From Cycloclasticus pugetii PS-1 (GTDB taxonomy: Bacteria > Pseudomonadota > Gammaproteobacteria > Methylococcales > Cycloclasticaceae), in the NCBI RefSeq assembly GCF_000384415.1, contig NZ_ARVU01000001.1:1240001-1304000 (forward strand): a stretch of DNA of 64,000 bases, given 5' to 3'. Of the stretch, positions 44,925-53,859 are shown in pieces (within the stretch, counting starts at the first letter, position 1; every line of letters begins with the position of its first letter). The notes below the pieces were generated by a model, which saw only the letters and a list, made by a program, of their open reading frames with translations, was not told where the DNA came from and did no database searches. The translations under genes were made by a program, and so were the position numbers.

Positions 44925-45785
44925 TTAATTTGGCTCAGAAGCAGGCTTTTTGCTTGGGTTAAACAAGTTAGCATCCTCATGATGGTTCTTGTGATACAAA
45001 GTACCAAAACTCACCATATTCATTAACTTATGCCAGACCTTAGTATTAAGGTTTACTGCCGCGTTACCGCCCTCTTCATTGTATGGGTGCGTGTAATAGT
45101 TGATAACATAATATAGCCACCATGCTGAAATAAAAATAGGCATCCAGATTGCTGCAAACAGCGTTGGTCCAAAAACGAGCAACCAAAAGAGGGGGATGCC
45201 TGCCAATAAAAGCGCTCCAAGAACCATCGTTAAAATATAGATTCGCTTTGGTAAATGATGCAATTCAAGGTGTCTTGCATCAAGATATTCAACAGTGCTT
45301 TTTTGCATGTTGTTTGCATAAGGCCAAAATGCTTTGCCCTGAGGGCAATGTGGATCTTTATTAGAATCATCAGTATGCTTATGATGATAGTAATGCACCA
45401 TCTTCCAACCGAAATAATTCGTTCTCACTAGCAAACTAATCACTTCCCCCACACAAGTGTTTAACCAACGTGGCTTAAGGGTTGAATGGCTAGCATTATG
45501 CAACAAGGCAGCACTAGCAATTCCAACAGAAACAGTAATAGGCAATAGACATACTAAATAAAGCGTCGTTTCTAGTGGCGTTGGAGACAATAGAATAGCT
45601 GGAATAATAGCCAACAACATAGCATCTAAACGCAATGTTAGCGTTAAACTTATCATCAGCACAGGCATCAACCAGTCCCCCGAATACGAAGGTAGAAGCA
45701 TGAAAATCGCAACCCATAATAAGGCCGCCCAAACAACAAAATACTGCAACATAAAATATGGCTTATCGAAAAAACTATGAAACAT
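44925..45785 (-). CDS. Fatty acid desaturase (membrane di-iron)
   Basis: This 286-residue membrane protein has the three histidine clusters of membrane fatty-acid desaturases: HNASH (about 92-96), HYYHHKHTDD (about 132-141) and HKNHHEDANLF (about 266-276), and about four to five hydrophobic segments. These bind the two irons used to insert a double bond. The ATG at 45785 follows GGGGAC and gives a reasonable N-terminus; a frame of twenty more codons runs through a palindromic promoter-like site and is unlikely. It is a single-gene unit on the minus strand. Substrate and position of the double bond cannot be told. Confidence 0.85.
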   Translation of the reverse strand: MFHSFFDKPYFMLQYFVVWAALLWVAIFMLLPSYSGDWLMPVLMISLTLTLRLDAMLLAIIPAILLSPTPLETTLYLVCLLPITVSVGIASAALLHNASHSTLKPRWLNTCVGEVISLLVRTNYFGWKMVHYYHHKHTDDSNKDPHCPQGKAFWPYANNMQKSTVEYLDARHLELHHLPKRIYILTMVLGALLLAGIPLFWLLVFGPTLFAAIWMPIFISAWWLYYVINYYTHPYNEEGGNAAVNLNTKVWHKLMNMVSFGTLYHKNHHEDANLFNPSKKPASEPN

Positions 45786-45802
45786 GCTGTCCCCACTATG
45801 AA

Positions 45803-45817
45803 CTCTAAAGATTAGAG
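45803..45817. promoter_or_regulatory. Palindrome upstream of the desaturase gene
   Basis: CTCTAAAGATTAGAG is a perfect 6-3-6 palindrome 18-32 bases before the desaturase ATG, where an operator would sit. The CTAA and TTAG half-sites match those of the candidate TetR regulon, but their spacing is three bases rather than six, so a different regulator is more likely. Confidence 0.4.
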
Positions 45818-46059
45818 ATTGTATCCTAACGAAATGGATAAACAAAAAATATTAACGACCCCTCTTCAGTAATATACCCCTATGGACTTTAGTTTTTCAG
45901 CATATGACACAATTTTCAAAGCCTCAGTTAGACTCTGTTAAGAATTTTTCACTTATTCGCCTACTCCTTATCAGCGCATGATCGTTTGGGTCCATGCCCT
46001 ATATAGGTTTTGTGACGACGAGTCAAAAACTAATATATATTTTTATTCCAAATTAAACC

Positions 46060-46818
46060 TCAAGCTTTGGCCTTATAAAGAGAGTATTCAACAACCCCTT
46101 CTGGCAAATGAATAGTGACGGAGACTGGCTTGCCTGCTTCGTCAACGTTTAGAAGCGGCTCAATGATTGGAACATTATTCTGTTTTTTAGCAAACGCTAA
46201 AACATCACTTACTTTTTTGAAGGTCGATAAGCGCTTAAGTTGAACATGTGTTACTGGCATTAACTTAACCTCGCCTTGCTCATAAAGCGATAAAATCTCT
46301 TCAGGCAACGCCCAGCAAGACGAGTCAGTTTCTATATTGTCATGACTAACTTGGTGACCCATTGAGCCTTTGGCTATAAAAAAACGTGTATCAAAACGCT
46401 TAGGTGTACCATCGGGAGCTATCCAATGGTCATAAAAAATAACCCTGTCTAAATCTAGCGATGCACGGTGCTCCCTTAACAAGCTCTCAAAACTCACATC
46501 ACCTTTATGCAGTTTTTGACGTAATGCTGCGTTAACCTGAATATCATCATTTCTCGTAGCAGCAAGGATGCCCGCCTCCTCTAAGGTTTCACGAATAGCC
46601 GCTATTTTATAAGCGTGTATCGATAAATCAGTGTCATTTGTATAAAAACAAAGGTTATTATTTAACCTAAGCTGTTTATCTTGCTCATCAACAACACCGC
46701 CGGGAAAAACATAAGCCCCTGCTGCAAAACCTGTTGTTTCGACCCGGCGTAACATACAAACTTCTGGGCCTTTTTTTGTATCCCTTAACATGATTAGTAC
46801 AGCAGCTTCTCTGATCAT
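46060..46818 (-). CDS. NUDIX hydrolase family protein
   Basis: This 252-residue protein has the N-terminal REAAVLIMLRD, GAYVFPGGVVDEQD, and, after an insertion, the NUDIX core AIRETLEEAGIL near 75 (RE-x2-EE-x-G). The long insertion between the Gly-rich and RE parts and the 250-residue length fit the NUDT19/CoA-diphosphatase-like group, which trims CoA or acyl-CoA. A CoA-related role would suit a locus full of acyl-CoA enzymes, but this is inference. It is transcribed divergently from an acyl-CoA dehydrogenase gene. Confidence 0.8.
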   Translation of the reverse strand: MIREAAVLIMLRDTKKGPEVCMLRRVETTGFAAGAYVFPGGVVDEQDKQLRLNNNLCFYTNDTDLSIHAYKIAAIRETLEEAGILAATRNDDIQVNAALRQKLHKGDVSFESLLREHRASLDLDRVIFYDHWIAPDGTPKRFDTRFFIAKGSMGHQVSHDNIETDSSCWALPEEILSLYEQGEVKLMPVTHVQLKRLSTFKKVSDVLAFAKKQNNVPIIEPLLNVDEAGKPVSVTIHLPEGVVEYSLYKAKA

Positions 46819-46910
46819 TTCAGCCTATTATTTTCAATTGTTAATCATTCGCTTTATAACGCCATAAAGACCATACTATAACAAGTGTTAGATAGGTCAC
46901 AGGATTGAGT

Positions 46911-48053
46911 ATGAACAATGAAAATGAACAGTTAATCTTAGATGCAGTTGATAAGTTTTTAATAAAAATAAAACCATCTGTACGTTCATTAGAAGCAAAC
47001 GATGAATACCCCGATGATATTGTAGAAGGAATGAAAGAAATGGGCTTATTTGGTGCTGTTATTGACCCACAATACGGTGGCCTTGGTCTCCCCGTCTCGA
47101 CTTATGCAAAAATTGTAGAACGCGTTGCCAGCGTATGGATGTCTTTAACGGGTGTGTTTAATTCCCATCTGATTATGGCCATGTCTGTACAACGGTTTGG
47201 AACTGAAGAGCAAAAAAACAAATGGCTACCGTTATTTTCCTCGGGTGAGATACGCGGCGCATTAGCACTCACCGAGCCGAACTGCGGAACTGACCTTCAA
47301 GCCATTAATACTGTGGCGAAACGTGAAGGTGATAACTACATGATTAATGGCTCTAAGGCTTGGATTACCAACAGCCTGCATGGTAGTTGTTTTGCTCTGT
47401 TGGTAAAAACCAATGCCGCAGCCAATCCTGCACATAAAGGCATGAGTCTTTTTATCGCCCCCAAAGGTGAAGGTTTTGTAATGGGTAGTCAACATAAAAA
47501 ACTCGGTTATAAAGGCATAGATACCGCTGAATTTTTTCTAGATAACTACCAACTACCAAAGGAAAACCTGATTGGCCTGCAGGAAGGGCATGGCCTACAG
47601 CATGCCTTAGGTGCGTTAGCCTTAGGCAGAATCAACGTCGCATCACGTGGTATTGGTGTCGCCTCTGCCGCACTAAAAGACTCTATTAAATATTCACAAC
47701 AACGTAAAACCTTTGGTAAACCCATTTGCCAGCATCAATCCATTCAAATCTATTTAGCTGATATGGCCACACGGGTCGAAGCGGCTCGTCTGCTCGTACA
47801 ATCTGCCGCAACCGCATTTGACCGAGGTGAGCGCTGCGATATGGAAGCTGGCATGGCTAAGTTATTTGCCACAGAAGCGGCGATGGAGAACTCTGCCGAA
47901 GCATTACGCATACATGGTGCGTATGGCTACTCAACCGAATTTAATGTAGAACGATATTATCGGGATGCGCCACTACTCGCCATCGGCGAAGGCACGAATG
48001 AGCTTCAACGGATTATTATTGCTAAGCAACTGATCGAGAAAAATCCGCTTTAA
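46911..48053 (+). CDS. Acyl-CoA dehydrogenase
   Basis: This 380-residue acyl-CoA dehydrogenase shows LTEPNCGTDLQAINTVA near 122, YMINGSKAWITNS near 144, and a closing IHGAYGYSTEFNVERYYRDAPLLAIGEGTNELQRIIIAKQL, with EGTNEL giving the usual catalytic Glu. The ATG at 46911 has AGGATTGAGT upstream and is preferred over a TTG two codons earlier. It lies upstream of the MoxR/VWA pair and 85 bases from the divergent NUDIX gene. An irregular dyad (CTATAACA at about 46875, then TGTTAGATAG) precedes it. Substrate unknown. Confidence 0.9.
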   Translation: MNNENEQLILDAVDKFLIKIKPSVRSLEANDEYPDDIVEGMKEMGLFGAVIDPQYGGLGLPVSTYAKIVERVASVWMSLTGVFNSHLIMAMSVQRFGTEEQKNKWLPLFSSGEIRGALALTEPNCGTDLQAINTVAKREGDNYMINGSKAWITNSLHGSCFALLVKTNAAANPAHKGMSLFIAPKGEGFVMGSQHKKLGYKGIDTAEFFLDNYQLPKENLIGLQEGHGLQHALGALALGRINVASRGIGVASAALKDSIKYSQQRKTFGKPICQHQSIQIYLADMATRVEAARLLVQSAATAFDRGERCDMEAGMAKLFATEAAMENSAEALRIHGAYGYSTEFNVERYYRDAPLLAIGEGTNELQRIIIAKQLIEKNPL

Positions 48054-48106
48054 ATTGTCTTACAACCCTCTACAATATAGATTTTTCAGATTTAACACGT
48101 AATTTT

Positions 48107-48964
48107 ATGAGCAACAAACAATTTGAAAGTACCAGTAACTACATTGCCACAGAAGAACTGAGTATGGCAGTTAACGCGGCTATCACACTGGAACGCCCTT
48201 TATTAATAAAAGGCGAGCCGGGTACCGGTAAAACGCAACTCGCTCTTGAAGTAGCTAAATCCTTAGATGCACCGTTAATTGAATGGCATATAAAATCCAG
48301 CACAAAAGCGCACCAAGGCTTGTATGAATACGATGCGGTCTCGCGTCTTCGCGATTCTCAATTAGGTGATGATCGTGTGCACGATATTAGCAATTACATT
48401 GTTAAAGGTAAGGTCTGGGAAGCGTTTGCCTCAGATAAGCGTGCGGTATTATTGATTGATGAAATTGATAAAGCGGATATTGAATTCCCAAATGACCTTT
48501 TGCAAGAACTCGATCGTATGGAATTCTTCGTGTACGAAACGCAAGAGCTTGTTAAGGCAAAAAATAGGCCTCTCATCATTATCACCAGCAATAATGAAAA
48601 AGAACTACCTGATGCCTTTCTAAGGCGTTGCTTCTTCCATTACATTCGTTTCCCCGAGCTAGAAACAATGCAACAAATTGTTAATGTTCACTTCCCTAAT
48701 CTGAAAAAAGATCTACTGGCTGAAGCACTCGGTATATTTTTCGATGTACGAGAGATTGCTGGCTTAAAAAAGAAACCTTCTACCTCTGAGTTGCTCGACT
48801 GGATAAAACTACTGTTATCTGAAGAGCTAACCGCTGATACATTACGCGAGGCGAATACTAATAATATTCTGCCAAAGCTACACGGGGCACTATTAAAAAA
48901 CGAGCAGGATGTCCACTTATTCGAACGCATCGCGTTTATTAACAGGCGTAAACAAGAGCAGTAA
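48107..48964 (+). CDS. MoxR-family AAA+ ATPase
   Basis: This 285-residue AAA+ ATPase has Walker A GEPGTGKT (36-43), Walker B AVLLIDEIDKAD near 108, and the sensor 1 region PLIIITSNNEKELPDAFLRRC near 149 with the arginine finger pair. MoxR proteins act as chaperones or activators with VWA-domain partners in maturing metal enzymes or membrane complexes. The partner gene follows nine bases on. The target in this organism is unknown; the acyl-CoA dehydrogenase gene upstream may be a bystander. No signal peptide; cytoplasmic. Confidence 0.9.
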   Translation: MSNKQFESTSNYIATEELSMAVNAAITLERPLLIKGEPGTGKTQLALEVAKSLDAPLIEWHIKSSTKAHQGLYEYDAVSRLRDSQLGDDRVHDISNYIVKGKVWEAFASDKRAVLLIDEIDKADIEFPNDLLQELDRMEFFVYETQELVKAKNRPLIIITSNNEKELPDAFLRRCFFHYIRFPELETMQQIVNVHFPNLKKDLLAEALGIFFDVREIAGLKKKPSTSELLDWIKLLLSEELTADTLREANTNNILPKLHGALLKNEQDVHLFERIAFINRRKQEQ

Positions 48965-48972
48965 TAGCTTAT

Positions 48973-50154
48973 ATGTTTATTTCTTTCTTTTTCAGCCTGC
49001 GCAAGGCCGGTTTACCGGTCAGCATTACAGAACTGCTTAGTTTACTGAGCGCCCTTGATAAGCGACTTGCCAGTTTTAACATTCAAGCTTTTTATTATTT
49101 ATCGCGCACTGCTTTAGTAAAAGACGAGCGTTATTACGACCGATTTGACCAGGTATTTGCCGAGACATTTAATGGGCTTGAGTACGACCACGCATTAGAA
49201 GATGTCTTTAATCAAATTCCTGAAGAGTGGCTTCGCAAACAAGCCGAAAAACTACTCAGCGAAGAAGAGAAACAAAAAATCCAATCGCTGGGAGGTTGGG
49301 AAGAATTAATGAAAACGCTTAAAAAGCGTTTAGAAGAACAAAAAGAAGAGCACCATGGTGGCAATAAATGGATTGGAACTGGTGGTACATCGCCTTTTGG
49401 TGCTTATGGTTATAACCCTGAAGGTGTACGTATAGGGCAAGATGAGTCTCGCCATCGTCGAGCTACCAAAGTATGGGATAAACGAGAATTTAAAAATTTA
49501 GACGACAGTGTTGAACTAAACACTCGAAACTTAAAAGTAGCCTTACGAAAACTTAGAAAATTTGCCCGCCAAGGATCTGCTGAAGAGTTGGATCTAGACT
49601 ACACCATTCGTTCTACTGCATCCAATGCCGGTTATTTAGACATTAAAATGGTGCCTGAACGCCACAACGCCATTAAAGTATTATTGCTATTAGATATTGG
49701 CGGCTCAATGGATGACCATATTCGTATTTGCGAAGAGCTTTTTTCTGCCAGCAAAGCTGAATTCAAGCATTTAGAGTATTATTATTTCCATAATTTCACC
49801 TATGAATACCTTTGGAAAGATAATACACGCCGATTTGATGAGGCCACCCCTACCGCTGAGGTGATTAACCGCTACCCCAGTGACTACAAGCTTATTTTTG
49901 TTGGCGATGCCAGTATGAGTCCGTATGAAATTACCTACCCTGGCGGCAGTGTAGAACATTGGAACGAAGAAGCGGGCGCCGTTTGGTTCCAGCGACTGTT
50001 AGCCGCATTCCCTAGCAATGCTTGGCTTAACCCAGATGCCGAACAAAACTGGGATAGACGTCAATCTAACCGCCTCGTTCGACAGCTAAACGCCGAGAAG
50101 ATGTTCCCCTTAACGATTGGCGGCCTAGATAGCGCGATCAAGTCGTTGCTTTAA
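48973..50154 (+). CDS. VWA-domain protein, CoxE-like
   Basis: This 393-residue protein has an N-terminal helical half (SITELLSLLSALDKR near 18) and a VWA domain from about residue 235. The metal-ion-dependent adhesion site reads LLLLDIGGSMD with Asp241, so the usual DxSxS is DxGGS here, one serine being replaced by glycine. Glycine- and charge-rich linker sequence lies between (GTGGTSPFGAYGYNPEG near 138). It is the natural partner of the MoxR ATPase gene just upstream, as in CoxE/CoxD and similar pairs. It ends with NAEKMFPLTIGGLDSAIKSLL, where the closing part is typical of this family. Role: unknown complex remodelling. Confidence 0.85.
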   Translation: MFISFFFSLRKAGLPVSITELLSLLSALDKRLASFNIQAFYYLSRTALVKDERYYDRFDQVFAETFNGLEYDHALEDVFNQIPEEWLRKQAEKLLSEEEKQKIQSLGGWEELMKTLKKRLEEQKEEHHGGNKWIGTGGTSPFGAYGYNPEGVRIGQDESRHRRATKVWDKREFKNLDDSVELNTRNLKVALRKLRKFARQGSAEELDLDYTIRSTASNAGYLDIKMVPERHNAIKVLLLLDIGGSMDDHIRICEELFSASKAEFKHLEYYYFHNFTYEYLWKDNTRRFDEATPTAEVINRYPSDYKLIFVGDASMSPYEITYPGGSVEHWNEEAGAVWFQRLLAAFPSNAWLNPDAEQNWDRRQSNRLVRQLNAEKMFPLTIGGLDSAIKSLL

Positions 50155-50163
50155 TAATAAAGC

Positions 50164-50781
50164 CTATTTATCCGCCTTATAAACCGGTTGCTTCATCTCA
50201 AAAAGATTATCAACATGGCAGTAACTATGCCCACCTAAACGCCCCACCACATCAAGCCCTTTCATATCAACGTAACGACCATCATAGAGCTCATCGTTAA
50301 TATGGCAATAAACCACCTCTGCGATCACTAATCCACACTCTCGCCGGGTTCCTTCGTTAATCGGCACCACTTGCTTTAAACGGCATTCAAGGCTAACCGG
50401 AGACTCAGCAACACACGGTGGCGTTATCAACTCAGAAGGCATTGTGTTTAGACCGGCCAGTTCAAATTCATTCACTTCTGTTGGGTATTCAGCGGCTGTT
50501 TTATTCATCGCTTCGGCAATATCGCTATTAACAAGGTTTACAACAAACTCACCCGTTTCTTCAATATTCACCAAGCTATCTTTTGACTTTGCGCCGGCAA
50601 AACGTGCAATCGATACGCTAATAGTCGGCGGCACATAACAAACACCATTAAAAAATGAAAAGGGTGCCAAGTTTAAAATACCCTCTTTAGATTGTGATGA
50701 TATAAAGGCAATTGGCCTAGGGGCCACCACTGCTTTTAAAATATTGAAAAATTTATCATGCGTCTTTGGGTCAATTTTCAT
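50164..50781 (-). CDS. Flavin reductase-like FMN-binding protein
   Basis: This 205-residue protein matches the flavin reductase/FMN-binding split-barrel family: APRPIAFISSQSKEGILNLAPFSFFNGVCYVPPTISVSI (PRPIAFISS and NLAPFSFFN near 21-41 most typical), SKDSLVNIEETGEFVVNLV near 66, and SPVSLECRL near 125. Such proteins reduce FMN for a partner monooxygenase, or bind FMN for other purposes. No monooxygenase gene is adjacent. It is a single-gene unit convergent with the VWA gene, nine bases away. Confidence 0.85.
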   Translation of the reverse strand: MKIDPKTHDKFFNILKAVVAPRPIAFISSQSKEGILNLAPFSFFNGVCYVPPTISVSIARFAGAKSKDSLVNIEETGEFVVNLVNSDIAEAMNKTAAEYPTEVNEFELAGLNTMPSELITPPCVAESPVSLECRLKQVVPINEGTRRECGLVIAEVVYCHINDELYDGRYVDMKGLDVVGRLGGHSYCHVDNLFEMKQPVYKADK

Positions 50782-50965
50782 CTTAAATCCTTCGTTTAAC
50801 TTTTCATCTTAATAATTCTAGCATCAACTAATTTGCCAATCTGCTGAATAACTTGTCAGCTGCAATACTGTTAATCACTGAAAGATTGCACCCTGTTCAA
50901 TCTTTTCAGTATTAATACAGCCTTTGCTTAAATTTCCAAGTAATTCTAGTTATGGCTTTAAATCC

Positions 50966-51024
50966 CCCCATTAAAAAACGCTTGTATAAGCAAATAGTTA
51001 GCATAAGCGTTTTGATTAATGGGG
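50966..51024 (-). terminator. Long inverted repeat, possible terminator after the SDR gene
   Basis: CCCCATTAA (50966-50974) and AAAACGCTT (50975-50983 region) are mirrored by AAGCGTTTT and TTAATGGGG (51016-51024), an 18-pair stem with a two-base offset and a 22-base loop. On the minus strand, AAAACGCTT and AAGCGTTTT form a stem followed by further T residues, which could end transcription of the operon that finishes at 51062. It could equally be a repeat element. Confidence 0.45.
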
Positions 51025-51061
51025 TTGCTGTCAGTTCATTAACGTCAAAGCCGTGTTTTCT

Positions 51062-51970
51062 TTATACCGGATCCCAAGAAAACACATCAGGCGAACGCTC
51101 TAGAGGGTAGAAACTACTTTTCAATGCAGGAATTGCATGCTCTGAAATGGTTTGTGGCGTCCAACCTTCTGATCGATGAGTAGAGCGTAATGGTCTGGAC
51201 TGTCCCATCAAGAAAACTTCATTATTACGCACCGCAAAAATCTGCCCAGACACTTCACTGGCCTCATCACTGGCTAAGTAAACAGCCATTGGAGCCACCT
51301 TATCGGGTGTCATTTCTTTTAATTTATCAACTCGGGCTTGTTGTTCTGGTGTATCAACAGGGATCGCTCCAATCATTCGGCTCCAAGCAAAGGGGGAAAT
51401 ACAATTAGAACGCACGTTATAACGCTGCATGTCTAATGCAATACTTTTAGATAACGCAGCAATACCAGCTTTTGCGGCAGAATAATTTGCTTGACCAAAA
51501 TTACCGATTAAACCGGATGTTGATGTCATAAATACAAAACTACCGCTTTCCTGTTGTTTGAAATGTTTCGCAGCAAAATGAGCCGTATTAAAACTACCAT
51601 TCAAATGAACATTAATCACCGCGTTCCATTCTTCAGGTGACATTTTATGAAAAATTCTATCGCGCAAGATACCGGCATTATTAACAACGGTGTCAATCCG
51701 ACCAAAGTTATCGATAGCCGCTTGGATCATAGCCTCTGCACCATCAAGCTCTGCAACATTATCACCATTAATTACCGCCTCACCACCCGCAGCACGGATA
51801 GTTGAAACGACTTCCTCTGCTGGGCTTTCGCCAGTTTCTTCTCCACCAACGCCGGCACCTAAGTCATTAACAACCACTTTTGCGCCTTCTTGCGCCATCA
51901 TTATCGCCATTGCTCGGCCAATACCTCGACCTGCTCCAGTAATTAGTACTACCTTATCTTTCATTATCAT
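51062..51970 (-). CDS. SDR family 3-hydroxyacyl-CoA dehydrogenase-like protein
   Basis: This 302-residue SDR resembles the dehydrogenase domain of multifunctional beta-oxidation enzyme 2 and AtuB-like proteins. It has TGAGRGIGRA (10-19), DLGAGVGGEETGESPAEEVV (the VGG-E-x-G insertion near 38-50 is typical), NNAGILRDR near 92, YSAAKAG near 160 and a C-terminal extension of about 60 residues. It is the last gene of the minus-strand CaiB/acyl-CoA dehydrogenase operon. GGAGAC lies eight bases before the ATG. The likely reaction is oxidation of a 3-hydroxyacyl-CoA; chirality and substrate are not known. Confidence 0.85.
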   Translation of the reverse strand: MIMKDKVVLITGAGRGIGRAMAIMMAQEGAKVVVNDLGAGVGGEETGESPAEEVVSTIRAAGGEAVINGDNVAELDGAEAMIQAAIDNFGRIDTVVNNAGILRDRIFHKMSPEEWNAVINVHLNGSFNTAHFAAKHFKQQESGSFVFMTSTSGLIGNFGQANYSAAKAGIAALSKSIALDMQRYNVRSNCISPFAWSRMIGAIPVDTPEQQARVDKLKEMTPDKVAPMAVYLASDEASEVSGQIFAVRNNEVFLMGQSRPLRSTHRSEGWTPQTISEHAIPALKSSFYPLERSPDVFSWDPV

Positions 51971-52006
51971 TTTATTGTCTCCAATTTTGTTGTTTTCTAA
52001 CCTAGC

Positions 52007-52807
52007 TTATCGGCCTTTAAATTCACCCTGGCGTTTATCAAATATTGCATTCATTGCCTCTCGGTGGTCATCGGTACGATGCGATACCGCTTGCATAACA
52101 GCAGCCGTTTGTAAGTGCGTATCCAAATCGGTTTGTTGCCCCTCGCGTATTAACTGCTTGGTCATCCGAACCGAAACAGGTGGATTAACCGCAATTCGTT
52201 TCGCCAGCGCCATTGCTTCATCGATCAACTTATCATCTGCGACGACTTTTGAAACAAGTCCAAATTTCAACGCTTCTTGGGCATCAATCGGGTCACCTGT
52301 AAAAGCCATTTCAGAGGCTTTTGCCAAACCAACAGCTCGTGGTAATAACCACGAACCACCATCACCTGGAATAATGCCTAATTTAACAAAGCTTTCAGCA
52401 AACCGAGCACTTTCAGCAGCAATTCGCATATCGCACATACAGGTAAGGTCGCAACCCGCACCAATAGCTGGCCCATTAACCGCCGCTATAATAGGAACAT
52501 CTAACGCTTGAAATGCACGTGGTATTCGCTGAATACCTTCGCGGTACCACGTGGCTAACTCGTGGGGCGTTTTATCTGATTCGGTCATTTCGGCACGAAT
52601 CTTTTTAACATTACCACCTGATGAAAAGGCAGGCCCGTTACCCGTTAAAATGATCACCCTTATTTGGCTGTCTTTTTGTGCTTGTTCGGCCAATGATACT
52701 AAGTCATCAATCATTTTATTGTCTGTTATCGCATTACGTGTATCAACACGGTTCATACGCCAAACAGCAATGCCATCTGTTACTTCAGTTATTACTTCTG
52801 TTATCAC
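52007..52807 (-). CDS. Crotonase-family protein with altered active site
   Basis: This 266-residue crotonase (GTG start at 52807 with AAGGAAAC eight bases before it) has FSSGGNVKKI near 61, GAGCDLTCMCDMRIAAESARF near 116 and SFVKLGIIPGDGGSWLLPRAVG near 139. The first hydratase Glu is Asp120 and the second is Phe140, the same change as in the paralogue at 31219. Enoyl-CoA hydration by the usual mechanism is therefore doubtful. A longer frame from an ATG at 52855 would overlap the previous gene. It lies between an acyl-CoA dehydrogenase-like gene and the SDR gene. Confidence 0.82.
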   Translation of the reverse strand: MITEVITEVTDGIAVWRMNRVDTRNAITDNKMIDDLVSLAEQAQKDSQIRVIILTGNGPAFSSGGNVKKIRAEMTESDKTPHELATWYREGIQRIPRAFQALDVPIIAAVNGPAIGAGCDLTCMCDMRIAAESARFAESFVKLGIIPGDGGSWLLPRAVGLAKASEMAFTGDPIDAQEALKFGLVSKVVADDKLIDEAMALAKRIAVNPPVSVRMTKQLIREGQQTDLDTHLQTAAVMQAVSHRTDDHREAMNAIFDKRQGEFKGR

Positions 52808-52824
52808 TATTGTTTCCTTAATTG

Positions 52825-53859
52825 TTAACCTGTTTGCGTTGTTAACCAACTCCATAAACTATCAGTATCAAGCGCGAAGCACTGCTGACCTAATTTTGCA
52901 GACCAATAGGCCTCATTGCCATACTCATCACGCCAAGACCATAGTCGACGTGTACTCAGTTGTAATGGGTATTCTTGCGTAAATCCAATCGCGGCATGTA
53001 CTGCATGAGAAGTTTTTGCTGCATAACCGGCGGCTTCTCCCGCCGTGATTTTTGCACAAGCAATCAACTCCCATTCTTGTTCTGTGTTTAAGTGATCTAT
53101 AGCGGCATCAACAGCGCAAATAGCGGCACTGGTCATTTCAGCTAAAACGGCCATTTGTTGCTGAACTGCTTGAAATTTACCAATAGGCCGGCCAAATTGT
53201 GATCGCTCATTAGCAAAATCAACGGTCATTTCTAATACCCGTTGCAACGTACCTGTTATTTGGGCCGCGCGACAAAGTGCAAACCATGATTCAAGCTGTT
53301 TGAGACTCATCGCCTGTACATCGCTTGCATTATCCAGCAAGCTAGCTTTAAAGGTCACATCATCACGTGGCTCACCAGCCATATTCTGACCAGCATTAAT
53401 CGTTATATCCTGAGCTTTAACAAGGCTCAACTGTGTTTTATTATTCTGAGTAAAAATAACCACTATCGATGCTGCATGACGCGCCCAAGGGATTCCATAT
53501 AAATGGATATCAGGCTGCTCGTTGAACGGTGCATCAAGTATCACAGGGATAATCAATTCATCGCTAAATTCTGCGCCTGACTTAAGCGATAAATAAACGC
53601 CCATTAACGCTTCAGCAACCGGCAACGACACGTTGTAGTACCCAGCTAACCTCATTAATACACACCCAGCTTCAAGGCCAAGGCCCGCACCACCATCCTC
53701 TTCAGATAACAACGTTGTTAACCAACCATCTGCCAAGAAATCTGCCCAAAGTACTTCTGGAAACTGTCCTGTTTCCATTAACTCATGACCGTTAGTTGTT
53801 GAAAAGTCGTCAAAAAGACGGGTTGCTGACTCTTCAATTAATTGAGCAACTTCGTTCAT
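52825..53859 (-). CDS. Acyl-CoA dehydrogenase-like subunit (partner type)
   Basis: This 344-residue protein is a shorter acyl-CoA dehydrogenase relative with the N-terminal and C-terminal helical domains (ALCRAAQITGTLQRVLEMTVDFANERSQFGRPIGKFQAVQQQMA, of which NERSQFGRPIGKFQAVQ near 215-231 is most typical) but a weak middle domain, without clear catalytic Glu or normal FAD motifs. It overlaps the preceding acyl-CoA dehydrogenase gene by four bases (ATGA). This layout is that of heteromeric alpha2beta2 acyl-CoA dehydrogenases known in steroid side-chain breakdown (FadE26/27 type), so the two probably form one enzyme. Confidence 0.8.
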   Translation of the reverse strand: MNEVAQLIEESATRLFDDFSTTNGHELMETGQFPEVLWADFLADGWLTTLLSEEDGGAGLGLEAGCVLMRLAGYYNVSLPVAEALMGVYLSLKSGAEFSDELIIPVILDAPFNEQPDIHLYGIPWARHAASIVVIFTQNNKTQLSLVKAQDITINAGQNMAGEPRDDVTFKASLLDNASDVQAMSLKQLESWFALCRAAQITGTLQRVLEMTVDFANERSQFGRPIGKFQAVQQQMAVLAEMTSAAICAVDAAIDHLNTEQEWELIACAKITAGEAAGYAAKTSHAVHAAIGFTQEYPLQLSTRRLWSWRDEYGNEAYWSAKLGQQCFALDTDSLWSWLTTQTG

